64,000 nucleotides of DNA, taken from the NCBI RefSeq assembly GCF_000166395.1, contig NC_014655.1, forward strand, positions 248,001 through 312,000. Direction: 5' to 3'. Under the pieces are notes generated by a model. The model made no database searches. It had not been told where the DNA came from and was given only the letters and a program-made list of their open reading frames with translations. The position numbers and the translations under genes are program-made. This DNA comes from Leadbetterella byssophila DSM 17132. Its GTDB lineage: Bacteria; Bacteroidota; Bacteroidia; Cytophagales; Spirosomataceae. Shown here in pieces: positions 1-9,097 of the stretch. Within the stretch, counting starts at the first letter, position 1. Each line of letters begins with the position of its first letter.

Positions 1-531
1 CACTTTGGAGTTGATGTGCGGGTTACCTACCCCTACTTCTCCACCATAACCGAAAGCCGCCCTTTGACCTATAACATACAAGGGGTTTTGGCTTACATAA
101 TACATTAATGATATGGCGCTCAAAGTAGAAAGGAGTATGCAGAGATATATAAATCTGCGATTTATGGCCTCGTTCCGCATAAAAACGGTGGAGAATGCCA
201 CAAATACAATGATAATATAGGTTAGGATCTCTGTATAAAAGCTGACTGTCAGATAATACCTGTCTTTAAGAAAAAAGTAGGCAAAAAGATAGATCAGAAA
301 GAAAGTGAGATATGGAAAGGTTACTTTATTCGGTAAATCGAAAAACCTGAAATTCTTAAAAGGTATGGTTAAAGCAAAGGGAAAGAAGATTAAGCCAATG
401 GAAAACATGGTGTTTCCCGGCGCTACCCCAAGGCCATCTCTTAAATAATAAATAAGCGGTACCCCCGTGAGGAAGATGGCCAATGCCATGGCGTCTCTAT
501 ACTTTAAGAAGATGTTGACTAAAAACCGCAT
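1..531 (-). CDS. Polytopic membrane protein, O-antigen ligase/polymerase-like (C-terminus off the left edge)
   Basis: Reading the minus strand from the ATG at 531 gives 177 open codons that run off the window, so the stop is not seen. The protein starts with MRFLVNIFLKYRDAMALAIF and continues as closely spaced hydrophobic segments separated by short basic loops, with a Gly-rich stretch ending GNPHINSK near the edge. Serial membrane helices followed by such a loop resemble Wzy/WaaL-type O-antigen ligases, but no catalytic motif lies in the visible part. It is separated from the downstream GT117 gene by a terminator hairpin. The family call is an inference; a coding membrane protein is well supported. 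Confidence 0.6.
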   Translation of the reverse strand, partial: MRFLVNIFLKYRDAMALAIFLTGVPLIYYLRDGLGVAPGNTMFSIGLIFFPFALTIPFKNFRFFDLPNKVTFPYLTFFLIYLFAYFFLKDRYYLTVSFYTEILTYIIIVFVAFSTVFMRNEAINRRFIYLCILLSTLSAISLMYYVSQNPLYVIGQRAAFGYGGEVGVGNPHINSKV

Positions 532-570
532 TCAGAAAAAATTTCTCAAAGATAGACGAATGCACATTTA

Positions 571-598
571 AAACCAAAAGAAGGCCCGGAGGCCTTCT
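571..598 (-). terminator. Rho-independent terminator after the GT117 gene
   Basis: An 8-bp perfect stem, AGAAGGCC/GGCCTTCT with a four-base loop, lies at 579-598 just past the stop of the gene ending at 605. Read on the minus strand the hairpin runs into a T-rich tract (571-579). It separates that gene from the membrane protein at the left edge. Confidence 0.75.
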
Positions 599-604
599 TC
601 TGTA

Positions 605-3592
605 TTATTGTAATTTACTCAAATGCTTTTCGTAAATCTGACGGTATCGTGCCGCAGCGTCTTTGTCGTATTGTTCTGCTGCCTGGTAGAGCATCTGAAT
701 GGTCCGCATATTGGATTGGACAAATTGTCTGATGTTATCATCGCCCCATTGCTTATCACCTGATTTCGCAAATTTAGGTCCGAAGTAGGCTAATTCTTTA
801 TCAGCTTTATTTACAATCTCGTCAGCCAATTTCGTACCTTTTTCTTTGCTTCCAATCTCGTAGTAGAAGATAGGGAAGTTAGTAACCAACTGGTCATACG
901 GTACCGAAGCATCCGGCATTATTTCTAAACTTTTGTCCAATACTTCTTCCGCTTCTTTTTTCTTGTTTTCTCTCAGTAGTTCATCGGCTAAACGAAGGAA
1001 AGCATAGCGAGCGGTTATGAATGGAACACGGAATGACTCAGTATCGTAATAAACGTCTGTATTGTTCAGGTTCGTCCACTTCATTTGGGTCATCAGCTTC
1101 TTCTTCAAGATATCTGAATTCACAAAACCATCTTTGGCACCTTCTATTTTGAAAGGCATCAATCTGTAAGCATAACCTTCTAGTTGCATAAACTCTTTTA
1201 GTCCCAAATACTGGTTTTGAGGAAGAGTTCCTCCAAAATAGATAGGACGTTTCCAGTTGTTATTTGAAATGATATCCAAAACGATCAAATCGTTTTTCAA
1301 GATATCTCTTTCCCCGAAACTCCACTCGAATCTGTCCGTGATCAAGGCTTTTTGCTCTTCTCCAATAAATGGCATTTTAGCAATCTCTTCTGCATTTTGA
1401 GAGAAGAAGAAATTAGCAGAAGGCAAGATATTGATCATATCTCCGGTAGAAACCATTCTTTGAATAGCTTGATCTTTCTTACGGATCAAGTTGATGTATT
1501 CACGCAAATCTATACCGGCTTTGATTTGTGGATTTGGATTTGCCACATACGGTATGTGATCATTGATTCCTTTGTAGTAGTTCTCTGAGTTCAAAGTAAT
1601 AGGCAAAGCCTCTGATTCGTAAGTCTTACGTTTCATTTGCTCTATGTACCAGTCGGTACCCAAAAGACTTAGGTTACAAACACGAACGTCTGTACGGAAA
1701 CCTTCTACTTCCTGCACATACCACAGAGGGAAGGTGTCATTGTCTCCACCCGTAAATAGGATGGCGTTCGGTTCACAGGTAGCCAACATATTTCTGGCAA
1801 AGTCTATCTGATGAACGCGTCCTGTACGGTCATGGCCTTCCCAAGACGAAGCACCCATGATCACAGGTACCACCAGACCTAATGCGGAGGCTATACCAGC
1901 TTGGGCCATACGATTCTTTAGGAACTTCAGAACATAGGTATATATGGCCATTACTCCTAATCCTATCCATATAGTGAAGAAATAGAAGGAACCTGCATAG
2001 ATATAGTCTCTTTCTCTAGGCTCAATAGGAGGGGAGTTCAAGTACACTACCAAAGCTAGGCCCGTTAGGAAGAACATCAAGAACGTTACTATGGCGTCCT
2101 TTTCTCTTCTGAAATACAGGAATAGGAATCCTGCAATACCTAGTATTAACGGAAGACCAAAGAAGTTTGTTCTAGCCTTGTTACTCGCTATAGAGGGTGG
2201 AAGGTCATTCTTAGATTCAAAGATATTAGTAAATCCGGTATCCTGAATGTCTGAAGTACGTCCCCAGAAGTTCCACATGAAATATCTCCAATACATGTGT
2301 CCGAACTGATGGGAAATCATGAATCGGATATTATCAGCGAAAGTAGGGTTTTGGCCTTCAGGTAGGTTTAACTTCGCTCTGTAAAGTGAAATGTGTCCCG
2401 GATCCTGGCTCCAGATTCTAGGCAAAAGCATCTTTCCTTTACTATCCCAGGTATATTCAGGATTATAATCATAGATCTCGTATTTCTTTTCACCTTGTAT
2501 GTAGTTAGGTGTACCTCTTTCTATACCTGCTAATTGAGCCGTGAAGATAGGGCCGTAAAGCAAAGGTCTGGAACCGTATTGTTCCCTTTTTAGATAGGAA
2601 GTAAAGTTCAGTACATTAGACGGATTGTTCTCGTTTAACGGTGGGTTAAAGTTGGAACGGATCAAGGCTATGGTATAGGTGGAGAAACCAATCAAAACAA
2701 AGGCGAAACACAGCAATATGGTATTTTGCAATGCCTTGCCTTTTTGATGTGTATAGCGAATGCCATAGACCAATGCAGTCACTAGTACTAGGATAAAGAA
2801 CACCATACCAGATCCGAATGGCAAACCGAAGCTATTGACGAACAATAATTCAAACCAGAAAGATATGCTAGGAATACCAGTAATTACACCTACATTGATA
2901 ATTCCTAGAACCACCATACCTACCATAAAGGAGATGAAACCTCCGGTGATGGTAGGTTTGTTTTCCTTTTTAAAATAATACAATAAGGCTAATGCAGGAA
3001 TGGTTACCAAGTTCAATAAGTGTACACCAATGGAAACGCCCACCAGATAAGCCAAGAAGATTAGCCAACGGTTTTGTTTAACCGGATCTTCAATCCTTTC
3101 CCATTTAAAGGCTGCCCATACTACTATGGCAGTGAAAAAAGATGACATTCCGTACACCTCTGCTTCAACTGCGGAGAACCAGAAGGACTCGGAGAAGTTG
3201 TAGGCTAAGGCACCCACCATAGATGAACCTAGAATGAGAAAGCTTTCAGGGTTACTTAAGTCTTCGTCTCCTTTGCCCACTACTTTTCTGGCAATCATAG
3301 ATATGGTCCAGAAAAGGAATAAAATGGTAAAGGCACTGGCTAAAACAGACACCATGTTCACCATAAAGGCCACACTTTCCAGATTTGAGCCTGCAAATAG
3401 AGAGAAGATTCTACCTATCAATAGGAAGAAAGGAGCTCCCGCAGGGTGAGGTACTTGCAGTTTATAGGCGCAAGCGATAAACTCTCCACAGTCCCAGAAA
3501 CTGGCCGTGGGTTCTACGGTCAGGGTAAATGTAATCAGGGAGATGAGGAAGGCCAACCACCCAGCAAGATTATTCAGTTTTTTAAAACTCAT
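605..3592 (-). CDS. DUF2723 / GT117-family membrane protein with C-terminal repeat region
   Basis: This 995-residue protein opens with the family signature TVEPTASFWDCGEFIACAYK at about residues 25-45, followed by roughly a dozen hydrophobic segments up to about residue 590, a soluble domain, and a helical TPR-like tail (about residues 880-995). DUF2723 proteins are widespread in Bacteroidota and are placed among GT-C type glycosyltransferases (GT117), thought to act in protein O-glycosylation or envelope glycan transfer at the inner membrane. Its length is normal for the family and it appears intact. It is probably transcribed alone: a terminator follows and the kinase gene upstream on the same strand is 65 bp away. 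Substrate is unknown. Confidence 0.88.
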   Translation of the reverse strand: MSFKKLNNLAGWLAFLISLITFTLTVEPTASFWDCGEFIACAYKLQVPHPAGAPFFLLIGRIFSLFAGSNLESVAFMVNMVSVLASAFTILFLFWTISMIARKVVGKGDEDLSNPESFLILGSSMVGALAYNFSESFWFSAVEAEVYGMSSFFTAIVVWAAFKWERIEDPVKQNRWLIFLAYLVGVSIGVHLLNLVTIPALALLYYFKKENKPTITGGFISFMVGMVVLGIINVGVITGIPSISFWFELLFVNSFGLPFGSGMVFFILVLVTALVYGIRYTHQKGKALQNTILLCFAFVLIGFSTYTIALIRSNFNPPLNENNPSNVLNFTSYLKREQYGSRPLLYGPIFTAQLAGIERGTPNYIQGEKKYEIYDYNPEYTWDSKGKMLLPRIWSQDPGHISLYRAKLNLPEGQNPTFADNIRFMISHQFGHMYWRYFMWNFWGRTSDIQDTGFTNIFESKNDLPPSIASNKARTNFFGLPLILGIAGFLFLYFRREKDAIVTFLMFFLTGLALVVYLNSPPIEPRERDYIYAGSFYFFTIWIGLGVMAIYTYVLKFLKNRMAQAGIASALGLVVPVIMGASSWEGHDRTGRVHQIDFARNMLATCEPNAILFTGGDNDTFPLWYVQEVEGFRTDVRVCNLSLLGTDWYIEQMKRKTYESEALPITLNSENYYKGINDHIPYVANPNPQIKAGIDLREYINLIRKKDQAIQRMVSTGDMINILPSANFFFSQNAEEIAKMPFIGEEQKALITDRFEWSFGERDILKNDLIVLDIISNNNWKRPIYFGGTLPQNQYLGLKEFMQLEGYAYRLMPFKIEGAKDGFVNSDILKKKLMTQMKWTNLNNTDVYYDTESFRVPFITARYAFLRLADELLRENKKKEAEEVLDKSLEIMPDASVPYDQLVTNFPIFYYEIGSKEKGTKLADEIVNKADKELAYFGPKFAKSGDKQWGDDNIRQFVQSNMRTIQMLYQAAEQYDKDAAARYRQIYEKHLSKLQ

Positions 3593-3657
3593 AGGATAAA
3601 TAGATATTGTTCAGGCAAAATAACTAAATTAATAGATAGTAAGATTTATAAATAAAG

Positions 3658-4287
3658 TTAAATCTTAAGTTGGGTACCAATGTTGATGTTCTTTTCCAAA
3701 AGATCTGTAATCTTCCTAAAGTCAGCTTCATTTTCCACGAAGTCCAGATCATTTACATCAATTTCAAGGAATTTCCCGTGATGGTACTGTTGGGCAAACT
3801 TAGAGTATAATTCATTCAGACCCAACAAGTAGTTCGGATCTATATTCTGTTCGTATTCTCTACCTCTTTTTCTTATCCCTTTTTGCAGTCTAGGTAAATC
3901 TGCCTTTAGGTAGATCATTAAATCAGGTGGAGAGATGGCGCGCATTATGGTGTTAAACAAACTTTTGTAGGTGGTGAAGTCTGTTTCATTCATGTGTCCG
4001 CTTTCATATAGATTCTGAGCGAAGATGTAAGCGTCCTCATAGATGGTGCGGTCCTGAATAATGGTTTTGTCAGAGCGTTCCTTGATTTTAAGTACCTGTT
4101 CGAAGCGGGTATTCAAAAAGAAGATTTGAAGATGAAACGACCATAGGGGCATGTCATCGTAAAAGGGTGCTAGATAAGGATTTCCGTCTACGGCTTCATA
4201 ATACACTTCCCATCCGTAATGGGAAGCCAGTTTTTCGGCGAGGGTAGTTTTTCCTGCGCCAATGTTGCCTGTTATGGCTATGTGCAT
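3658..4287 (-). CDS. Deoxynucleoside kinase (dAK/dGK/dCK family)
   Basis: The protein (209 aa) phosphorylates deoxynucleosides in the salvage pathway. It begins with the P-loop GNIGAGKTT (residues 7-15), has the family's YYEAVDGNPYL segment for substrate binding, a DRTIYED motif near residue 80, and an Arg-rich lid (GIRKRGREYEQ) near residue 140. Length matches bacterial dNKs of the dAK/dGK type. The gene is divergent from surE, another nucleotide-metabolism gene, with 106 bp between the starts. Substrate preference among dA, dG and dC cannot be read from sequence. Confidence 0.9.
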   Translation of the reverse strand: MHIAITGNIGAGKTTLAEKLASHYGWEVYYEAVDGNPYLAPFYDDMPLWSFHLQIFFLNTRFEQVLKIKERSDKTIIQDRTIYEDAYIFAQNLYESGHMNETDFTTYKSLFNTIMRAISPPDLMIYLKADLPRLQKGIRKRGREYEQNIDPNYLLGLNELYSKFAQQYHHGKFLEIDVNDLDFVENEADFRKITDLLEKNINIGTQLKI

Positions 4288-4364
4288 GATATGGAGTTAA
4301 AAAAATTGCTTTGCAAAGATAGAAATAATAAAAGTTTCTTAACTCGAAGGCTTAGCGTTTTCTC

Positions 4365-4372
4365 TATCTTTG
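4365..4372 (+). promoter_or_regulatory. Bacteroidota -7 element (TATCTTTG) upstream of surE
   Basis: TATCTTTG fits the TAnnTTTG consensus used by the primary sigma factor of Bacteroidota and lies 22 bp before the surE ATG. No clean TTTG -33 box is seen at the usual spacing, so this is a partial match. Confidence 0.45.
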
Positions 4373-4393
4373 TAAAAAAACAAAGGGCTAAAC

Positions 4394-5167
4394 ATGAAAC
4401 CATTGATTTTGGTTACGAATGACGACGGCATTACTTCGAAAGGCATTAAAGTCTTGATCGAAGAGATGTCTGAACTAGGTGAAGTTTTTGTAGTTGCGCC
4501 GGACAGTCCGAACTCAGGAATGGGCCATGCCATTACGGTAGCTTCCACTATTCACATAAAAAAATCTCCCATTTTTGGTAGCATTGAATCTTACGAATGT
4601 TCCGGGACACCAGCAGACTGCGTAAAACTTGCCAAACATGAATTTTTGAAAGACAGAAAGATAGATTTGCTGGTGAGTGGTATCAATCATGGAGCAAATT
4701 CTTCCATTTCTGTCATCTACTCAGGAACCATGTCTGCCGCTATAGAAGGGGCTATAGAGGGCATACCTTCCATAGGGTTCTCTCTGGATGATTTCGATTA
4801 CAATGCAGACTTTGGACATATTAGAAAATATGTTCGCGAAATAGCTGCACATGTTTTGAAGAATGGATTACCCGCTGATACGGCATTGAATGTCAACTTT
4901 CCCAAAGCAAGTGCTGGCCCTATCAAGGGTGTGAAAGTGGGCAGACAAACGCGTGGATATTGGCACGAAGAATTTGATTCCAGAGTAGATCCAAGCGGAA
5001 GACCTTACTTCTGGATGGGGGGACATTACGTAAATTCAGAACCTAAGGCTGAAGATACTGATGTGTGGGCCCTAGAGAATAATTATGTCTCTGTATTCCC
5101 ATGCCACTTTGACCTCACCCACTACAAAGCACTGGCTGAGATCAAAGGTCTTGAAGATATCATTTAG
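4394..5167 (+). CDS. surE: 5'/3'-nucleotidase SurE
   Basis: SurE removes phosphate from nucleoside monophosphates and short polyphosphates in the cytoplasm. The 257-aa product has the diagnostic N-terminus ILVTNDDGI with the metal-binding Asp pair at residues 10-11, then VVAPDSPNSGMGHAIT, CSGTPADCVK and LLVSGINHGAN (metal Asn), and YSGTMSAA, all in family order. Length is typical. Its 3' end overlaps the convergent cytochrome gene by 4 bp. A TATCTTTG -7 box precedes the start. No anomaly seen. Confidence 0.97.
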   Translation: MKPLILVTNDDGITSKGIKVLIEEMSELGEVFVVAPDSPNSGMGHAITVASTIHIKKSPIFGSIESYECSGTPADCVKLAKHEFLKDRKIDLLVSGINHGANSSISVIYSGTMSAAIEGAIEGIPSIGFSLDDFDYNADFGHIRKYVREIAAHVLKNGLPADTALNVNFPKASAGPIKGVKVGRQTRGYWHEEFDSRVDPSGRPYFWMGGHYVNSEPKAEDTDVWALENNYVSVFPCHFDLTHYKALAEIKGLEDII

Positions 5168-6141
5168 TTCTTTGGAACGAACTTTTGAACGGTTCTCTCA
5201 ATAGGAGGAAGGGATTTTAGGTAAGCAAAAATAGCTCTTAAGTCCTCTTCCTTCATGGTACTGTACATCATCCACGGCATGAGGGTATTCATATCTGTGG
5301 CACCTAATTTTGGAGAAACGTAAGTGGAATCCTGATACTGTTTGAAGGTGCTGATGAACTGAGCCTCTGTCCAATTAGCAATACCTGTATTATGTGGGGT
5401 AAGGTTTGAAGACACTAAAGTGCCCCCAGGCATTTCAAATGCCCTACCTCCAGAAAAAATTTCTTCAAGAATTATGTTCCCCTTTTTGACAGGGGTGTGG
5501 CAATCGATACAGCCGGCCATAGTGGTAACATATCTACCGTAAGCTACCTTATCTGCCTTGTCCGGTATTTGGTCCACTTGATTGCGTTTGTTAGGGAAGG
5601 TACGAACCAATAAGTTGACAGGGAAATCTACCGTTCTTTCCGGAATTTCATTCTCTATAGGATCTAAACTTCTGATATAAGCTATGATGGAAAAGATATC
5701 CTCATCATGCAGCTGGTTATACGAGTGAAAAGGCATTACAGGGAAAAGTGCTTTTCCTTCTCTGTCAACTCCACTGGTAATGGTTCTATAGATCTCACCG
5801 TCTGTCCAGCCGGACAAAGCAGCGGGAGTGATGTTTTTGGAGTAAAAAACACCAGGGAAACCCATTTCTCTCGAAAATCTTTCACCTCCCATACCCAGCG
5901 TTCCGGGCACCATGGGGCCTGAGTAACTGCTCCAGTCCCTTTGGGAATGACAATCCATACAAACGGCAACTGCATTTGCGATATATCTACCCCTTTCTAT
6001 TCTTTCAGGAGTACGTTCTACTGTTAATTCAGGTGCAGTGTCAACCTTAGGGAATAAGGTGAAAAGAACTATTATGGCTAGGATTAATAATAAAGAAAAT
6101 ATGCCTAGTACATATAGGCCAGTTTTTTTTAAGGTTTTCAT
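5164..6141 (-). CDS. Membrane-anchored dihaem c-type cytochrome
   Basis: The 325-aa protein has an N-terminal membrane anchor (about residues 8-30) and two haem c attachment motifs, CMDCH at 61-65 and CIDCH at 211-215, each starting a cytochrome c domain of about 110-150 residues with Met candidates downstream. It is expected to sit on the periplasmic face and carry electrons. Related two-domain cytochromes often serve dehydrogenases or terminal oxidases, but no such partner lies next to it, so its redox partner is unknown. It is convergent with surE. Confidence 0.88.
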   Translation of the reverse strand: MKTLKKTGLYVLGIFSLLLILAIIVLFTLFPKVDTAPELTVERTPERIERGRYIANAVAVCMDCHSQRDWSSYSGPMVPGTLGMGGERFSREMGFPGVFYSKNITPAALSGWTDGEIYRTITSGVDREGKALFPVMPFHSYNQLHDEDIFSIIAYIRSLDPIENEIPERTVDFPVNLLVRTFPNKRNQVDQIPDKADKVAYGRYVTTMAGCIDCHTPVKKGNIILEEIFSGGRAFEMPGGTLVSSNLTPHNTGIANWTEAQFISTFKQYQDSTYVSPKLGATDMNTLMPWMMYSTMKEEDLRAIFAYLKSLPPIERTVQKFVPKN

Positions 6142-6252
6142 TAGCGTTATGGTTATAAGGGGTAAATGTATTGATACCCAAGTGATTCCGCCGCGAATAT
6201 AGTCCCTTAATTTGGCCTATTTTTTAGATTCCTAAATAAATTTATTAAATGG

Positions 6253-6792
6253 TCAATATTTCCTTAATAATCTGGTTTTCAATATTCCTGCTATAGAAAG
6301 GGAATCCGTGATTTCATCCTTCATAACCATTTGGAAAGCCTCTTCTAAAGAAACTTTTCTAACCACGAGATCTTCTGTCTCCTCAGGTTCCGCTTCGCCT
6401 TGGGTTAATTCTTCGGCCAGAAAGATGAATCCCGTTTCATTACAGACCGAGTTAGACGTATGTATCTTGGAGATTTGTGTCCATTTTTCAGCACGAAGTC
6501 CTGTCTCCTCTAGAAGTTCCCTTTTAGCACAATCAAGAATGTCTTCGTCATGTGGGCATCCACCTTCAGGAATTTCCCAACTGTATTCATCTATAGGAAA
6601 TCTATGTTGTCCTACTAAGTAGGTATTACCCTCTTTATCCAAAGGTACTATTCCTATGGCCAGATTCTTAAAATTGACTTGTCCATAGATGCCTTTCCCT
6701 CCTGAAGGATTTATTACTTCATGGTGCTGCACTTCTATCCATGGATTCTCGTATACAGTTTGAGAATCTAATTTTTTCCACTTATTGCTCAT
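6253..6792 (-). CDS. NUDIX hydrolase, ADP-ribose pyrophosphatase-like
   Basis: The protein has 179 residues with the NUDIX box centred on AKRELLEETG (about residue 95), preceded by PEGGC and followed by an acidic loop. The N-terminal WIEVQHHEV strand and overall length resemble ADP-sugar/ADP-ribose pyrophosphatases. Its ATG overlaps the stop of the MBL-rhodanese gene (ATGA), so it is the third gene of an operon with the sulfur genes. Whether it serves that pathway or is a housekeeping passenger is unclear. Confidence 0.87.
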   Translation of the reverse strand: MSNKWKKLDSQTVYENPWIEVQHHEVINPSGGKGIYGQVNFKNLAIGIVPLDKEGNTYLVGQHRFPIDEYSWEIPEGGCPHDEDILDCAKRELLEETGLRAEKWTQISKIHTSNSVCNETGFIFLAEELTQGEAEPEETEDLVVRKVSLEEAFQMVMKDEITDSLSIAGILKTRLLRKY

Positions 6793-8171
6793 ACGGTAGT
6801 AGGCGTTCCGGTTTCTACTAAAGCTTTGTAGCCTCCTTGTATATCTACTACATTTTCAAAGCCTCTGGATTTTAATATGGATGCGAAGATCATGGACCTG
6901 TAACCTCCTGCGCAATGGATATAATAAGTCTGATCCTTGTCCAGTTCAGATAGGTTTTCATTGATGAAATCCAAAGGAACATTCTTTGCGGTCTCTAGAT
7001 GTCCTGTTTGGAATTCTGTAGGTTTTCTAACATCCAAAATATTTTCTACCGGAAAGTGATTATCTACAAAGTCTTGAGGGCTGATAGAGGTGATATGGTC
7101 CATTTCTTTGCCTTTCCAACTTTCAATACCTCCTTTCAGATAGCCGATAGTTTTATCATAACCCACGCGAGCCAGACGCGTGATGACTTCTTGTTCTCTG
7201 CCTGGTTCGGTCACTAGTAGAATTTCTTGTCGGATATCCGGAATAAGTGCACCTACCCAAGGTGCAAAGCTTCCATCTATTCCAATATTGATGGAATTTG
7301 GAATAAATCCTTTCGCAAATTCTTGAGGACTTCTGGTGTCTAAGATGAGTGCTCCAGTAGCATTTGCAGCGGTTTCAAAACCTTCAGCATCCAGGGCTTG
7401 TAAGCCTCTCTCCATCACCGTATCTAAGCTTTCGTATCCACTGATGTTCATTTTTACGTTCTCAGGGAAATAGATAGGCGGAGGCAGGAGTCCATCTGTA
7501 ACTTCTTTGATAAACTGCTCCTTAGTGATATCCCTTAATGCGTAGTTGGTCTGTTTTTGATGGCCTAGAGTGTCAGAAGTTTCTTTACTCATGTTTTTTC
7601 CACAGGCAGAACCGGCACCATGAGCCGGATATATGATGATGTCATCCGGTAAAGGCATGATTTTGTTTCTCAAAGAATCATAGAGCATGCCGGCTAATTT
7701 ATCTTGAGTCAGATCCTCCACTACCTTTTGTGCCAGGTCAGGTCTGCCCACGTCACCTATAAATAGGGTGTCACCGGTAAAGAGTGCTTTTGGCTTATCT
7801 TCCTCATCGATGAGTAGATAGCATGTGCTCTCTAAGGTGTGTCCCGGTGTATGTATGGCTTGGATCTTTATCTTTCCTATGGTGAAGATCTCTCCATCTT
7901 CAGCTATTTTGGCAGGGAAATTAGGTTTTGCAGTGGGACCGTAAACGATTGGCGCTCCCGTTTTCTTCGAAAGGTCCAGGTGTCCACTGACAAAATCGGC
8001 ATGAAAATGAGTTTCAAAAACATATTTAATGGTAGATTGATCCTTTTCTGCACGTTGGAGGTAGGGGCCAACTTCGCGTAATGGATCAATGATGGCCGCT
8101 TCGCCCTCTGAGCAGATATAATATGCTCCTTGAGCTAAACAACCCGTATAAATCTGTTCTACTTTCATCAC
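6789..8171 (-). CDS. MBL-fold hydrolase with two rhodanese domains (persulfide dioxygenase-like)
   Basis: The protein (460 aa) has an N-terminal metallo-beta-lactamase domain with ETHFHADFVSGH (HxHxD at 55-59, His64), resembling ETHE1-type glutathione persulfide dioxygenases. Two rhodanese domains follow. In the first (about 250-350) the catalytic-loop position reads VTEPGREQE and lacks Cys, so it is probably inactive. The second (about 365-455) has HCAGGYRS with the expected Cys. The architecture is typical of sulfur-oxidation or detoxification proteins. It overlaps the TauE-like gene upstream and the NUDIX gene downstream by ATGA, indicating translational coupling. Confidence 0.9.
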   Translation of the reverse strand: MMKVEQIYTGCLAQGAYYICSEGEAAIIDPLREVGPYLQRAEKDQSTIKYVFETHFHADFVSGHLDLSKKTGAPIVYGPTAKPNFPAKIAEDGEIFTIGKIKIQAIHTPGHTLESTCYLLIDEEDKPKALFTGDTLFIGDVGRPDLAQKVVEDLTQDKLAGMLYDSLRNKIMPLPDDIIIYPAHGAGSACGKNMSKETSDTLGHQKQTNYALRDITKEQFIKEVTDGLLPPPIYFPENVKMNISGYESLDTVMERGLQALDAEGFETAANATGALILDTRSPQEFAKGFIPNSINIGIDGSFAPWVGALIPDIRQEILLVTEPGREQEVITRLARVGYDKTIGYLKGGIESWKGKEMDHITSISPQDFVDNHFPVENILDVRKPTEFQTGHLETAKNVPLDFINENLSELDKDQTYYIHCAGGYRSMIFASILKSRGFENVVDIQGGYKALVETGTPTTV

Positions 8172-8983
8172 ATTTTAATTATTTTAATTCCCTCCAAAAC
8201 CAGGATCGTTATACCTAAAACCAAAATCAAGCGCCCAAAGTTTTTTTTCAGTCGCTCTCCATCCCATTTTTTTGAAATTCTATGTCCCAAGAAGATACCT
8301 ATAATGGCTAATGCAGTTAATGTCAAGAGGAATTTCCAGTCTATTTCTTCCGCATGATGACTTAGGCCACTCAAGAATCCTATAGAAGAATTTGCTGCAA
8401 TGATAATGAGGGAAGTTCCCACTGCAATCTTCATGGGTAATTTGCCGAATAGGATCAGGGCTGGGATGATCAAAAAGCCTCCACCCGCACCTACAAGGCC
8501 GGTCAAAATACCCACCATTACTCCTTCCAGCATGATTCGGGTAGTCTTAACCTCAGCTGATTTAGATCGCATCATGTTCCTGCGGATTCTTTTATCCTTA
8601 ATCATAGATAAGGATGCACCTATCATCAGAGATGCGAAAAGTAGCATGAGGAATACGGATTTTTCCAATTGGAAATTCCCAATTCTCAATATGGTATTCG
8701 GTATAGCCGGAGCTATAAATGCACGTGTAAGTAAAACGGATATGATGGATGGAATACCGAATAATAAGGCCGTACGGAGGTTCACCAATCCTTGCGTGTA
8801 TTTAGGGATTCCACCTACCCAACTGGTTGAGCCTACTATAAATAGGGAATAAAGGGTAGCCAAGATGGGGTCAATCCCAAATACATATACAAGAAGAGGA
8901 ATAGTGAGTATAGAGCCTCCTCCTCCAATCATTCCCAAGGTAATTCCTATGGCAATGGCGGCCAGGTATCCAAATGCTTCCAT
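8168..8983 (-). CDS. TauE/SafE-family sulfite/anion permease
   Basis: This 271-residue protein has about eight membrane segments and the family's duplicated Gly-rich signatures, IGMIGGGGSILTIP near the N-terminus and GLVGAGGGFLIIPAL in the middle. TauE/SafE proteins move sulfite, sulfonates or related small anions across the inner membrane. As first gene of the operon with the persulfide-dioxygenase-like MBL-rhodanese protein, export of sulfite made downstream of persulfide oxidation is a reasonable role (inference). A minus-strand TATATTTG box lies upstream at 9074-9081. Confidence 0.9.
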   Translation of the reverse strand: MEAFGYLAAIAIGITLGMIGGGGSILTIPLLVYVFGIDPILATLYSLFIVGSTSWVGGIPKYTQGLVNLRTALLFGIPSIISVLLTRAFIAPAIPNTILRIGNFQLEKSVFLMLLFASLMIGASLSMIKDKRIRRNMMRSKSAEVKTTRIMLEGVMVGILTGLVGAGGGFLIIPALILFGKLPMKIAVGTSLIIIAANSSIGFLSGLSHHAEEIDWKFLLTLTALAIIGIFLGHRISKKWDGERLKKNFGRLILVLGITILVLEGIKIIKM

Positions 8984-9073
8984 GGAGTGTGTGTATGTTT
9001 TCCAGCCTAGGCAGGAAGTTTATTCGATGGTATTTTGCCGCAGACTAGCATTTATGCCGTACTTTTGGCACTG

Positions 9074-9081
9074 CAAATATA
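9074..9081 (-). promoter_or_regulatory. Bacteroidota -7 element upstream of the sulfur operon
   Basis: The minus strand reads TATATTTG about 90 bp upstream of the TauE-like start, with an imperfect TTTA at -33-like spacing. It would drive the permease, MBL-rhodanese and NUDIX genes. Based on consensus match only. Confidence 0.4.
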
Positions 9082-9097
9082 GAGATATTCACGGATT

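Noticed and set aside
8400-8852. 150-codon plus-strand frame inside the TauE-like gene
   Set aside because: Antisense shadow of a clear membrane protein; no own start context or family.
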